This document shows, one piece after another, positions 22,932 through 32,184 of a stretch of DNA of 64,000 bases; within the stretch, counting starts at the first letter, position 1; every line of letters starts with the position of its first letter. This DNA is from Paraclostridium bifermentans. GTDB lineage: Bacteria > Bacillota > Clostridia > Peptostreptococcales > Peptostreptococcaceae. The notes under the pieces are model-generated. The model saw only the letters and a program-made list of their open reading frames with translations. It was not told the DNA's origin and ran no database searches. The position numbers and the translations under genes are program-made. The DNA lies in NCBI RefSeq assembly GCF_019916025.1, contig NZ_CP079737.1:558001-622000 (forward strand), read 5' to 3'.

Positions 22932-25900
22932 TGAGTTCTCCTAAGTGGACAGACGAACAACAAGCTGTAATAGATAGCAGAAATTGTAATCTTCTAGTAG
23001 CAGCTGCTGCAGGTTCAGGGAAAACAGCAGTACTAGTTGAACGTATTATACAGATAATAACAGATACTAAAAAGCCAGTAGATATAGATAAATTATTAGT
23101 AGTTACATTTACAAATGCAGCTGCTTCAGAAATGAGAGAGCGTATAGGAGATGCCATAGCTAAGGCATTAGATAAAAATCCTGAAAATAGCCATTTACAA
23201 AATCAATTAGTTTTATTAAATAGAGCAAGCATTACAACTATACATTCATTCTGTTTAGATGTAATAAAATCAAATTTTCATAAAATAAATATAGATCCTA
23301 ACTTTAGAATAGGAGATCAAACAGAATGTTCTCTTTTAAAGCAAGAATGTATAGAAGAAATTTTTGAACAATACTATGAATCAAGAGATAAGGGATTTTT
23401 AAATTTAGTGGAAAGTTATGCAGAAAAAAGAGGAGATAAAGATTTACAAGATATAATATTATCTATATATAACTTCTCAATGGCATCACCATACCCTAAA
23501 AAATGGTTAGAAGATTCAGCTGAATTATTTAATATAAATGATGATTTTGATTTTTCAAATTCAATATGGTCAGAATCAATATTAAGTAATGTAAAAATAG
23601 AGATAGATGGAATAGCATCTAGTATGAAAAGTGCGATTGAATACGTAGATGGAATTGAGGAATTAGAAACTTATAAGGAAAAATTAAATATAGAGTATTC
23701 TCAAATATTAAATATATTAAGTGCTTGTAATGAAGGCTGGGATAAGACATATTACTTTATGAGCAATATGCAATTTGAAAACTTCGCAAAAGGAGTTAAA
23801 AGATTAGGAAAAGATACGCCTGACTACATAAAAAAAGCAAGAGAAAATGCTAAATCTATAAGAGATAAAAATAAAAAATCATTAGAGAGCATAATAGGAT
23901 CAACTTTTTATAAAAGTAATGAACAGATTTGTCATGAAATAAAGTATTTATATCCAGTTGTAACTTCTATTTCAAACCTTATAATAGCGTTTGAAGAAAA
24001 GTATCAAGAAAAGAAAAGAGAAAAAGGAATTATAGATTTTAATGATATAGAGCATTTTGCATTAGCTATATTAACAGATGAAGATGAAGATGGAAATATA
24101 ATACCATCAGATGTAGCTAAGATATATGTAGAAAAATTCTCAGAGATATTTATAGATGAATATCAAGATAGTAATTTGGTTCAAGAAGTTTTATTAAGTA
24201 CTATCGCTAGTATTGAAAATCCAAATCGATTTATGGTTGGAGATGTAAAACAAAGTATATACAGATTTAGACAAGCAAAACCAGAAATATTTTTAGAAAA
24301 ATATGCAACTTACGATACAGAAGAAGGTACTAAAAATAGAAAGATAATGCTATATAAGAACTTTAGAAGTAGGAAAGAAGTTGTAGATTGTGCGAACTAT
24401 ATTTTTGAAAATATAATGAGTAAAAATATAGGTGAAATCGAATATAGTGAAAAAGAAAGATTAAATCTAGGCGCAAGCTTTAAAGAGTGTGAAGAAGAAA
24501 ATGTGTTAGTGGGAGGACCTGCCCAAATACATTTAATACAAAAAAATATTAAAGCTAAAAATGAATCAGATGAACCTGAGGAGAATGAGGAAGAACAAGA
24601 AGAAATAGATAACATACAATTAGAAGCTAGAATGTTAGGAAATATAATCAAAAACTTAATGAAACCCAATGAAGATGGGAAGGTAACAAAAGTTTATGAT
24701 AAAAAAATTGATGGATATAGAAATGTAGAATTTAAAGATATAGTAATACTCTTGAGAGCAACATCTAGTTGGGCACCTGTATTTGTTGAAGAGCTAATGA
24801 ATATGGATATACCTACATATGCAGATACAGGTATTGGATATTTTGATACTATAGAGATAAAAACAATACTAGCATTACTTCAAATAATTGATAATCCAAT
24901 GCAAGATATTCCTTTAATTGCAGTATTGAAGTCGCCTATGTTTGGGTTTACACCAGAAGAGCTAATTGATATAAGAATAGAAGATAGACAGAAAAGTTTT
25001 TATGAAGCTTTACAAATAGCAGGTAGTAAAGATGGAGATTTAGGTGAAAAAATAAAATATTTCTTAGATAGATTAGAAAATTTTAAAAATAAATCACTTT
25101 ATATGAGTACCGATGAATTTTTATGGTACATATACATAGAAACTGGTTATTATGCATATGTAGGAGCACTACCAGCAGGAACACAAAGACAAGCTAATTT
25201 AAAGGTATTATTTGAAAGAGCTAAGCAATTTGAATCAACAAGCTTTAAAGGGATTTTCAATTTTATAAACTTTGTAAAGAAATTAAAGAGATCGAACTCT
25301 GATATGGGAAGTGCTAAAACATTAGGAGAAAATGCAAATGTAGTAAGAATCATGAGTATACATAAAAGTAAAGGGCTAGAGTTTCCTATAGTTATATGTG
25401 CAGGAATGGGTAAAAATTTCAATACTCAAGATTTTAGAAAAGACATTCTATATCACCATAGGTTAGGGTTTGGGCCTCAGCTAGTAGATTATGAGAGAAG
25501 AATATCATATCCTAGTATAGCTAAAGAAGCATTAAAAACAACTATAAACATGGAAAACTTATCAGAAGAAATGAGAGTTTTATATGTTGCATTTACAAGA
25601 CCTAAAGAGAAGTTAATCATAACAGGTTCTGTAAGAGATATAGAGAGCAGCATAAAAAAATGGTCTGAAGATCTAGATAATGAGGGACCTGTTTCAGAAT
25701 ATCAAATTTTAAAAGGAAAGAACTTTTTAGATTGGATAATGCCTGCAGTTATAAAGCATAAAGATTTAGATGAACTACGCAGTATAATTGAATTAGATGC
25801 TAATTACTTAAATAATCATGAATCAAATTGGGAAACTAGAATATGGGAAAGATCGGATATATTAATAGAAAAGACTTCTAATGATGAAGAGGAAAGCATA

Positions 25901-26686
25901 GATACAATTTTATCTAATTTAGATATGAGCGAAAATGAAAGTGAATTCTATGAAGATATTAAATATAAGCTAGATTATAAATATCCATTCATGGAATCTG
26001 TTAATAGGGCAGGAACTATATCTGTTACTGAAATAAAACGATTAGAAAATAAAGCAGAGATTGATTATAGTGCTCAAGAATTAATTGAAAAGCAAACTGA
26101 AATAAAAGCTCCATTATTTATACAAGAAGATGTAAGTAAAAATAAATTAACTGGAGCTCAAAAAGGTACTATAATGCATTTATTCATGCAGATTGTTGAT
26201 TTAACTAAAGTAAGCAATTTAAATGAAATTAATGAAGAAATTAATTTAGCTGTAAAAAAGAAAGTATTAACACAAACTCAGGCAGATACTATAAATCCAT
26301 ATAAAGTATTAAAGTTTTTTAAATCTAATTTAGGAAAGAGAATGTTAAATTCTTATTACTTAAAAAGAGAACAAGCTTTCTATTTACAAATAAATATGAG
26401 TGATATATTCAAAAATGATGATAGAGTAGAAATTATAGAAAATGAAGATAAACTTATGGTAAGAGGAATAATAGATGCTTACTTTGAAGAAAATGAAGAA
26501 CTTGTTATAGTAGATTATAAAACTGACTTTGTAAATGAAGAAAATAAAGATACTATTACAGAAAAATATACTAAACAGCTTGAAATATACAGTAGGGCGT
26601 TGAGTACATTAACAGGCAAGAAAGTTAAAGAAGCATATATATACTTATTTGGAACTGAGGAAGAAGTTTTATATAAGTTTGATTAA
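22931..26686 (+). CDS. addA: Helicase-nuclease AddAB subunit A
   Basis: A 1251-residue motor and nuclease subunit of AddAB. SF1 helicase motifs are AAAAGSGKTAVLVERII (I), VTFTNAAASEMRERI (Ia), TTIHSFC (Ib), FIDEYQDSN (II), MVGDVKQSIYRFRQAKP (III), MSIHKSKGLEFPIVIC (V) and VLYVAFTRPKEKLIITG (VI). The C-terminal nuclease shows GIIDAYFEENEELVIVDYKT. An acidic insert rich in Glu lies near residue 555. It overlaps addB by one base (TAATG), ensuring equal synthesis, and ends the operon at a strong terminator. Confidence 0.97.
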   Translation: MSSPKWTDEQQAVIDSRNCNLLVAAAAGSGKTAVLVERIIQIITDTKKPVDIDKLLVVTFTNAAASEMRERIGDAIAKALDKNPENSHLQNQLVLLNRASITTIHSFCLDVIKSNFHKINIDPNFRIGDQTECSLLKQECIEEIFEQYYESRDKGFLNLVESYAEKRGDKDLQDIILSIYNFSMASPYPKKWLEDSAELFNINDDFDFSNSIWSESILSNVKIEIDGIASSMKSAIEYVDGIEELETYKEKLNIEYSQILNILSACNEGWDKTYYFMSNMQFENFAKGVKRLGKDTPDYIKKARENAKSIRDKNKKSLESIIGSTFYKSNEQICHEIKYLYPVVTSISNLIIAFEEKYQEKKREKGIIDFNDIEHFALAILTDEDEDGNIIPSDVAKIYVEKFSEIFIDEYQDSNLVQEVLLSTIASIENPNRFMVGDVKQSIYRFRQAKPEIFLEKYATYDTEEGTKNRKIMLYKNFRSRKEVVDCANYIFENIMSKNIGEIEYSEKERLNLGASFKECEEENVLVGGPAQIHLIQKNIKAKNESDEPEENEEEQEEIDNIQLEARMLGNIIKNLMKPNEDGKVTKVYDKKIDGYRNVEFKDIVILLRATSSWAPVFVEELMNMDIPTYADTGIGYFDTIEIKTILALLQIIDNPMQDIPLIAVLKSPMFGFTPEELIDIRIEDRQKSFYEALQIAGSKDGDLGEKIKYFLDRLENFKNKSLYMSTDEFLWYIYIETGYYAYVGALPAGTQRQANLKVLFERAKQFESTSFKGIFNFINFVKKLKRSNSDMGSAKTLGENANVVRIMSIHKSKGLEFPIVICAGMGKNFNTQDFRKDILYHHRLGFGPQLVDYERRISYPSIAKEALKTTINMENLSEEMRVLYVAFTRPKEKLIITGSVRDIESSIKKWSEDLDNEGPVSEYQILKGKNFLDWIMPAVIKHKDLDELRSIIELDANYLNNHESNWETRIWERSDILIEKTSNDEEESIDTILSNLDMSENESEFYEDIKYKLDYKYPFMESVNRAGTISVTEIKRLENKAEIDYSAQELIEKQTEIKAPLFIQEDVSKNKLTGAQKGTIMHLFMQIVDLTKVSNLNEINEEINLAVKKKVLTQTQADTINPYKVLKFFKSNLGKRMLNSYYLKREQAFYLQINMSDIFKNDDRVEIIENEDKLMVRGIIDAYFEENEELVIVDYKTDFVNEENKDTITEKYTKQLEIYSRALSTLTGKKVKEAYIYLFGTEEEVLYKFD

Positions 26687-26687
26687 T

Positions 26688-26729
26688 AAAAAAGGTGCGA
26701 TGGTTTTATAAAACCATCGCACTTTTTTA
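26688..26729 (+). terminator. Terminator of the addBA operon
   Basis: A stem of at least 13 bp (GTGCGATGGTTTT with its complement) flanked by A- and T-runs, one base after the addA stop. Confidence 0.93.
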
Positions 26730-26813
26730 TTAGGGGAGAGATATAAAATTATATTTTTCGTATACTATAATTATTTACAAATTTAAGATTTATATACAGG
26801 AAAAAATAAAAAA

Positions 26814-26851
26814 ATCACCTATACAAGGGGGGTATAGGTGATAATGGGGGG
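26814..26851 (+). other. Hairpin with G-rich loop and trailing G-run
   Basis: ATCACCTATAC (26814-26824) pairs perfectly with GTATAGGTGAT (26832-26842) around a G-rich loop. Two runs of six G occur at 26827-26832 and 26846-26851, which stands out in this AT-rich gap. No T-tract follows. It may be part of a small RNA or a protein-binding site. The strand is uncertain, and the rest of 26730-27030 has no gene. Confidence 0.35.
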
Positions 26852-26932
26852 ATAAAAATTATTTATTTTCCGATCATATTTTAATTATTAACAACCATTT
26901 GATTATTATTCATAGTTATTAAGTTTTTTTTT

Positions 26933-26964
26933 ATTAAGAAAGGCTATTAACTTCCTTTCTTAAT
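26933..26964. other. 11-bp hairpin downstream of the siroheme reductase
   Basis: ATTAAGAAAGG pairs with CCTTTCTTAAT around a 10-base loop. It lies 67 bases beyond the end of the minus-strand reductase gene. T-rich sequence flanks it on both sides of the plus strand, so it is not a clear terminator in either direction. Confidence 0.4.
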
Positions 26965-27030
26965 TTTAATATATTCATAAAAAGAATATTTGTTACTATT
27001 TTCAACATAAATTAATAAATTTCTTATTAT

Positions 27031-27705
27031 TTAGTTTTTATATTTAGCTAAATCAAAGTTTGCAGCAAATTCTTCAAATCCAACTCTATCTATATATGCT
27101 CCTAAACGTTCTTTGTTATTTGCATTGTCTGAATACAAGTTAACTATATCATCTACTAAATCTAAAACTTTTTCATCAGGTATACCCATGACAAGTCTAT
27201 CTCCTAGTCTAGGAATTGTACCACCTTTGCCACCTACGAAAACAGTCCAGCCTTTTGGAGTACCCATTAATCCAATATCTCTAGTATGATTGTCGGCACA
27301 ACTATTAGGACATCCACTCACACCTATTTTTAACTTGTTTGGTAAATTCATTCCGTGATATCTATCATCTAATTTTAGACCTATACTTACAGAGTCTTTA
27401 AAACCTCTTTTACAAAAAGATGTTCCAGGACATGTTTTAATACTTCGTACACACAAGCCTATAGCAGCTCCAGGTTTCATACCTAAATCTTGCCATGCAG
27501 AGTCAATATCATTCTCTTCAAGTCCAACTAGAGCTATACGTTGAGCAGCTGTTATTTTTATAGCTTGAGCATTATACTTATCGGCAACATCGGCAAGCTT
27601 TCTAAGTTGATCAGAAGTTATCAAACCAGCAGGAACATGAGGAGCAATTGCATAAGTTTTTTTATCTCTTTGAAGGACTGCACCTTTATCTAATAAATCT
27701 TTCAT
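27031..27705 (-). CDS. Compact siroheme/4Fe-4S nitrite-sulfite reductase-like protein
   Basis: A 224-residue protein with one ferredoxin-like nitrite/sulfite reductase half-domain (residues about 1-65, GLITSDQLRKLADVADKY) and one siroheme-4Fe-4S domain. The ligand cysteines are in KTCPGTSFCKRG (C-x5-C) and GVSGCPNSCADN (C-x3-C). Full assimilatory enzymes are more than twice as long with duplicated halves, so this belongs to the minimal single-repeat group seen in anaerobes. The substrate (sulfite, nitrite or other) cannot be told. The ATG follows TAGGAGGTAGTT. It is monocistronic with no redox partner beside it. Confidence 0.85.
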   Translation of the reverse strand: MKDLLDKGAVLQRDKKTYAIAPHVPAGLITSDQLRKLADVADKYNAQAIKITAAQRIALVGLEENDIDSAWQDLGMKPGAAIGLCVRSIKTCPGTSFCKRGFKDSVSIGLKLDDRYHGMNLPNKLKIGVSGCPNSCADNHTRDIGLMGTPKGWTVFVGGKGGTIPRLGDRLVMGIPDEKVLDLVDDIVNLYSDNANNKERLGAYIDRVGFEEFAANFDLAKYKN

Positions 27706-27886
27706 AACTACCTCCTAAATATGTATTTAGAAATATTATATGGATATATAAAAAAAATATAAGATATATGATATTTTTTAATTTAATGAACAATATATAT
27801 AAGTGAAGGCTATTATTTATATTGATAAATAAGCTTATTCTTTATGCAAGTTTTTCCAGGTGAAATTTCCAAATTTTAAAATACTA

Positions 27887-27895
27887 TGATATAAT
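27887..27895 (+). promoter_or_regulatory. Extended -10 promoter of the CNNM-family gene
   Basis: TGA directly followed by TATAAT at 27890-27895 forms an extended -10 element, 45 bases upstream of the coding start. The -35 (TTCCAA at 27867) is weak. Confidence 0.5.
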
Positions 27896-27939
27896 TATTG
27901 TAATAAATAAAAAGTATAAATTTAGGAGTGTGGTAAAGA

Positions 27940-29196
27940 TTGGATTCGACCGGTGGTAATACTATTATTCAAATAGTGATGCTAGTAATTTTACTAATAG
28001 GATCAGGTTTCTTCTCAGCATCAGAGACAGCTTTGATGTCCCTTAGTAGAATTAGAGTTAGACATATGCAAGAAGAAGGAGTAAAGGGAGCTAAATTAGT
28101 TGGGAAATTAACTGAAGATTCAGGTAAACTTTTAAGCTCAATATTAGTAGGGAACAATGTTGTTAATATAGCGGCAACATCTATATCAACATCATTATTT
28201 ATAAGTATACTGGGGACACAAGGGGTTGCAGTAGCAACTGCTTTAATGACTATATTAGTTTTAATCTTTGGAGAAATAACACCAAAGACAATAGCAGCTA
28301 ATAACTCAGAAAAAATAGCTATATTAGTTTCAAAACCTATAAAGGTAATCATATTAATTTTAACGCCAGTAGTATGGGTATTTAACATAATTACAAATAT
28401 TATATTTAAAATATTTGGAATTAAGTCTAAATCAGGGCAACCATACATAACAGAAGAAGAATTAAGAACTATGGTTAATGTGAGTCAAGAAGAAGGCGTT
28501 TTAGAAATAGAAGAGAGACAAATAATAAATAATGTATTTCAATTTGGAGATATGCAGGCTAAGGAAGCTATGGTTCAAAGACTTGACATGGTATGTATAG
28601 ATGCAGACGATGGATATAAAGAGATAATAAGCTTATTTAAAGAAGAACAATTTAGTAGAATGCCTGTATATGAAGAGTCAGCAGATGATATAATTGGAAT
28701 AGTTAATATAAAAGATATTATATTTTTAGAGGAAGAGGAAATAGCTAATTTTGATATAAGAAATTATGTCAGAGAGGCATTTTTTACTTACGAGTTTAAA
28801 AAGATAACAGAGTTACTTGAAGAAATGAAAAAAGATAAGAGTCAAATGGCCATAGTTGTAGATGAGTATGGTGGGACTGCAGGACTTATAACAATAGAAG
28901 ACTTAGTTGAAGAAATTGTTGGTGAAATAGAAGATGAATATGACGAAGATGAATCGGATATTGAAGTTATAAAAGAAGATGAATATATAATAGATGGTAG
29001 TAAAAAAATATCAGAGGTAAATGAACTTATAGGAACAAATTTAGAATCGGAAGAATTTGATTCTATTGGTGGATTTATAATTGGTCATTTAAAAAGACTT
29101 CCAGAGGAACATGAAGTTATCGAAGTCGATGGTGTTAAACTTTGTATAGAGAGTCTAGATAAAAATAGAATAAAGAAAATCAGAGTATTTACATAA
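27940..29196 (+). CDS. CNNM/CorC-type membrane protein with CBS pair (HlyC family)
   Basis: A 418-residue membrane protein annotated in many genomes as hemolysin-related. The N-terminal DUF21/CNNM domain has about four hydrophobic helices (residues 8-30, 60-80, 90-110, 125-150). Then comes EERQIINNVFQFGDMQAKEAM, a CBS-domain pair (about 200-330, with VDEYGGTAGLITIEDLVEEI) and a C-terminal CorC_HlyC domain. Family members are implicated in Mg2+ or other cation transport. The start is TTG 27940 after TTAGGAGTG. Monocistronic, ending at a terminator. Confidence 0.9.
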   Translation: MDSTGGNTIIQIVMLVILLIGSGFFSASETALMSLSRIRVRHMQEEGVKGAKLVGKLTEDSGKLLSSILVGNNVVNIAATSISTSLFISILGTQGVAVATALMTILVLIFGEITPKTIAANNSEKIAILVSKPIKVIILILTPVVWVFNIITNIIFKIFGIKSKSGQPYITEEELRTMVNVSQEEGVLEIEERQIINNVFQFGDMQAKEAMVQRLDMVCIDADDGYKEIISLFKEEQFSRMPVYEESADDIIGIVNIKDIIFLEEEEIANFDIRNYVREAFFTYEFKKITELLEEMKKDKSQMAIVVDEYGGTAGLITIEDLVEEIVGEIEDEYDEDESDIEVIKEDEYIIDGSKKISEVNELIGTNLESEEFDSIGGFIIGHLKRLPEEHEVIEVDGVKLCIESLDKNRIKKIRVFT

Positions 29197-29222
29197 GGTG
29201 TCATTTTGGCACCTTATTTTTT
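29193..29222 (+). terminator. Terminator after the CNNM-family gene
   Basis: ATAAGGTG pairs with CACCTTAT around a short loop, followed by a T-run. It overlaps the stop codon. Confidence 0.88.
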
Positions 29223-29274
29223 TATAAATAAAGAATTTATACACAAATTTAACAATTTATTACAAAGACTTTAT

Positions 29275-29303
29275 TTGATAAATTTCAAAGAAAGTATTAT
29301 AAT
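29275..29303 (+). promoter_or_regulatory. Promoter of pepT
   Basis: TTGATA at 29275-29280, a 17-base spacer and TATAAT at 29298-29303, about 72 bases before the pepT start. Confidence 0.75.
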
Positions 29304-29374
29304 TAAAACGTATTCATTTAATTACAATAGGGTGGATTAAAGAAACGAATTAGAATATATGGAGGGACTTTAAA

Positions 29375-30601
29375 GTGAAAGAAAAAGTACTTGAAAGATT
29401 TTTAAAATATGTGGCATTTGATACAACTGCAGATCCAAAAAACTCAAATTGTCCATCAAGCGAAGGGCAAAGAGTATTTGCTAAATATTTAGTTGAAGAA
29501 TTAAAAGGATTAGGGATTGAAGATGCAAATGTTGATGAAAATAGCTATGTAATGGCTACATTAAAAGGAAATGTAGAAGGAGTTCCTACTATAGGATTTA
29601 TATCTCACTTAGATACAGCTCCAGACGTAACTGGAAAAGATGTAAAGCCTAGAATAATAGAAAACTATGATGGAAAAGATATAGTTTTAAATGAAGAATT
29701 AAACGTAGTTACATCTACTAAAGATTACCCAGAAATGAAAACTTTAGCTGGACAAGATATAATAGTTACAGATGGTACTACTTTACTAGGAGCAGATGAT
29801 AAAGCTGGTATAGCTGAAATCGTAACTGCAATAGAATACTTAGTAAATAATCCAGAAATAAAACACGGGGATATAAAAATAGGATTTACTCCAGATGAAG
29901 AAGTAGGTAGAGGAGCAGATTTATTTGACGTTGAAAAATTTGGAGCAAAATATGCATACACTATAGATGGTGGTATACTTGGAGAGCTTCAATATGAAAA
30001 CTTCAATGCAGCTGCAGCTACTATAACTATACAAGGTAGAAACGTACATCCAGGTAGTGCAAAAAATAAATTAGTAAATGCATTACATATAGCAGCAGAA
30101 ATATCTGAGATGTTCCCTGCTAGCGAAAGACCAGAAACTACTGAAGGATATGAAGGTTTCTATCATTTAAATGATATAAATGGTAATGTTGAAAGTACTA
30201 CTATGATATATATAATAAGAGATCATGATAAAGCTAAGTTTGAAGAAAGAAAAGCATTCATGACATCTGCAATAGAGAAAATAAACGAGAAGTATGAAGG
30301 AAGAGTAAAATTAGATTTAAATGACCAATACTACAATATGAAAGAAAAAGTAGAACCAGTTAAATTTGTAGTAGATATAGTTGAAGAAGCTATGAAAGAA
30401 ACTGAAATAGCACCTTTAATAGTACCTATAAGAGGTGGAACTGATGGAGCTAGATTATCATTCATGGGATTACCTTGTCCAAACATATTTACTGGAGGAT
30501 TAAACTTCCACAGTAAAAATGAATGTATATCAGTTCAAGCTATGGAAAAAGGAGCTAACTTAATAGTTAAGATAGCTGAAAAATACACTGAAGTAAAATA
30601 A
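29375..30601 (+). CDS. pepT: Tripeptide aminopeptidase (peptidase T)
   Basis: A 408-residue cytosolic M20-family zinc exopeptidase that releases N-terminal residues from tripeptides. Metal ligands and catalytic residues lie in FISHLDTAPD, LLGADDKAG, TPDEEVGRGAD, TIDGG and the late GGLNFHSKNE; RGGTDGARLS is also typical. The start is GTG 29375, with GGAGGG about 8 bases upstream. Length is normal for PepT. Monocistronic; it shares a bidirectional terminator with the convergent yfcE-like gene. Confidence 0.95.
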   Translation: MKEKVLERFLKYVAFDTTADPKNSNCPSSEGQRVFAKYLVEELKGLGIEDANVDENSYVMATLKGNVEGVPTIGFISHLDTAPDVTGKDVKPRIIENYDGKDIVLNEELNVVTSTKDYPEMKTLAGQDIIVTDGTTLLGADDKAGIAEIVTAIEYLVNNPEIKHGDIKIGFTPDEEVGRGADLFDVEKFGAKYAYTIDGGILGELQYENFNAAAATITIQGRNVHPGSAKNKLVNALHIAAEISEMFPASERPETTEGYEGFYHLNDINGNVESTTMIYIIRDHDKAKFEERKAFMTSAIEKINEKYEGRVKLDLNDQYYNMKEKVEPVKFVVDIVEEAMKETEIAPLIVPIRGGTDGARLSFMGLPCPNIFTGGLNFHSKNECISVQAMEKGANLIVKIAEKYTEVK

Positions 30602-30612
30602 TAAATAATAAA

Positions 30613-30651
30613 TAAAAATGAACTCTATACTAGTATAGGGTTCATTTTTTA
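30613..30651. terminator. Bidirectional terminator between pepT and the yfcE-like gene
   Basis: An interrupted stem (AAAATGAAC-CTATA against TATAG-GTTCATTTT) with A/T runs on both sides serves the two convergent genes. Confidence 0.88.
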
Positions 30652-30655
30652 TTTA

Positions 30656-31213
30656 TTATAAATTTATAATTTCATTTGAGTTTATATCAATTAGATTTAT
30701 ATCTAAATCTAATTCATGAGAACTTTCTAGCATATCTATAATTGCAACTGAATGAGAACCATCTTTTGGAATAGAAGTACTTCCAGGATTTATAACTATA
30801 AGATTTTCATCAATAAAAAGCTCTTTTACATGAGTATGACCAAGTATTAAAATATCAGCACCCATAGATTTTGCCTTTTTTATAGTTTCTTCTTTAGAAT
30901 CTACATATCCATGATTTATTAATATTCTAGCTTCTCCAAATTGACTTAAAACATAAGGGCCTTGTATAGGGTGCTTTATAACCATTTGGTCTACATCTGC
31001 ATCACAATTCCCGCGAGCTATAAGTATATTATCTAATTCATTTATTTTAGATATAACACCTTTAGGATTGTATCCATCAGGTAAATCATTTCTAGGACCA
31101 TGGTATAAAACATCTCCAGCATGAAGTATAATATCACATTCAGATAAAGTATCTAAAGCTTTTTCAAAATAAAGTAAGCTACCATGTGTATCGCTCATTA
31201 CACCTATTTTCAT
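30656..31213 (-). CDS. YfcE/MJ0936-type metallophosphodiesterase
   Basis: A 185-residue calcineurin-like phosphoesterase. The metal-binding motifs run in order: DTHGS near residue 9, HAGDVLYHGPRND near 36, RGNCD near 67, INHGY near 104 and LGHTHV near 127, ending in INPGSTSIPKDG. Such enzymes hydrolyse phosphodiesters in vitro; the physiological substrate is unclear. It follows nadK by 19 bases on the same strand, so the two form an operon. Confidence 0.9.
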   Translation of the reverse strand: MKIGVMSDTHGSLLYFEKALDTLSECDIILHAGDVLYHGPRNDLPDGYNPKGVISKINELDNILIARGNCDADVDQMVIKHPIQGPYVLSQFGEARILINHGYVDSKEETIKKAKSMGADILILGHTHVKELFIDENLIVINPGSTSIPKDGSHSVAIIDMLESSHELDLDINLIDINSNEIINL

Positions 31214-31232
31214 AAAATTAACCTCCTAAATA

Positions 31233-32033
31233 TTATAAAAATTTTTCAGAGACTCTGCTCCAAAATTCATAGTTATCGAGTCTAACTAATTTAACAAATA
31301 CGTCTGATGTAGTAATTGATATGCTTGTTATTCTTTCGAATCTATGCTCAACTCCATCAACGACTATTAATAAAGAATCTTCAAATCTATACTCTGGCAA
31401 AATGCCAATTAATGCATCATGAGGAAATATAATACTAGAAGTAAAGCACCTATATGCATTAGTATTTATAGGGTGTAGAGGAGTTAACTGCATAAGTTTT
31501 AAGCTAGGATCAACTATACTACCACCAGCAGCATAGTTATAAGCTGTTGAACCAGTTGGCGTAGAAATTAATAGCCCATCTCCACTAAAGTTTTGAATAT
31601 CTTTATTATTGACATTTAAATTAAGATGTATAGTTCTAGATTTATCTCCTTTTATGACAACATCATTGACCGCAAACATATCTATACAGCTTCCTTTTGT
31701 ACATATAGTTGCTTGTACAAGAGGTATATCTTGTAGTATAAAGTTACCTTTTTTATAATCATCAATAAATTTATCAATAAAATTAGGATATACATCGGTA
31801 AAAAACCCCAGATGACCAGTATTTATACCTAAAATAGGTATTTCAGGAAAATCGAAGTCATGAACAGTTTTTAAAAAAGAACCATCACCGCCAATTGATA
31901 TTATAAGCTCAGCAGCACTATCAAAAGCATAGCTTACATTAAAGCCAGCACAAATTAGTTTTTCAGTTAGTACATCTCTTGTTTTAATAGATAGATCTAA
32001 TGAATTTGAGTTTATTATTATCGTTCTTTTCAT
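31233..32033 (-). CDS. nadK: NAD kinase
   Basis: A 266-residue cytosolic enzyme that phosphorylates NAD to NADP. The GGDGSFLKTVHDF motif with the catalytic aspartate is at residue about 50, followed by GINTGHLGFFTD, VNDVVIKG and the NAD-binding GDGLLISTPTGSTAYNYAAGG. The ATG follows AAAGAGGTGGGG, and a TATAAT lies just upstream on the minus strand. First gene of a two-gene operon with the phosphoesterase. Confidence 0.95.
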   Translation of the reverse strand: MKRTIIINSNSLDLSIKTRDVLTEKLICAGFNVSYAFDSAAELIISIGGDGSFLKTVHDFDFPEIPILGINTGHLGFFTDVYPNFIDKFIDDYKKGNFILQDIPLVQATICTKGSCIDMFAVNDVVIKGDKSRTIHLNLNVNNKDIQNFSGDGLLISTPTGSTAYNYAAGGSIVDPSLKLMQLTPLHPINTNAYRCFTSSIIFPHDALIGILPEYRFEDSLLIVVDGVEHRFERITSISITTSDVFVKLVRLDNYEFWSRVSEKFL

Positions 32034-32184
32034 ATCCCCACCTCTTTACATTTGTATTATAACATAATTTAAAAATTAATTGATAACTTAGTAAAATATG
32101 TAATGGATAAATAAAAAGTCTTATCTATTCTGCAAAAATAGTATAAAATAGATAATGTTATTATAATTGAAAGTAGGTGTAAAT

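Noticed and set aside
17523-25422. Minus-strand frames of 70-134 residues inside the helicase and add genes
   Set aside because: They are shadows of the coding strand, with no ribosome binding sites or recognisable protein features.
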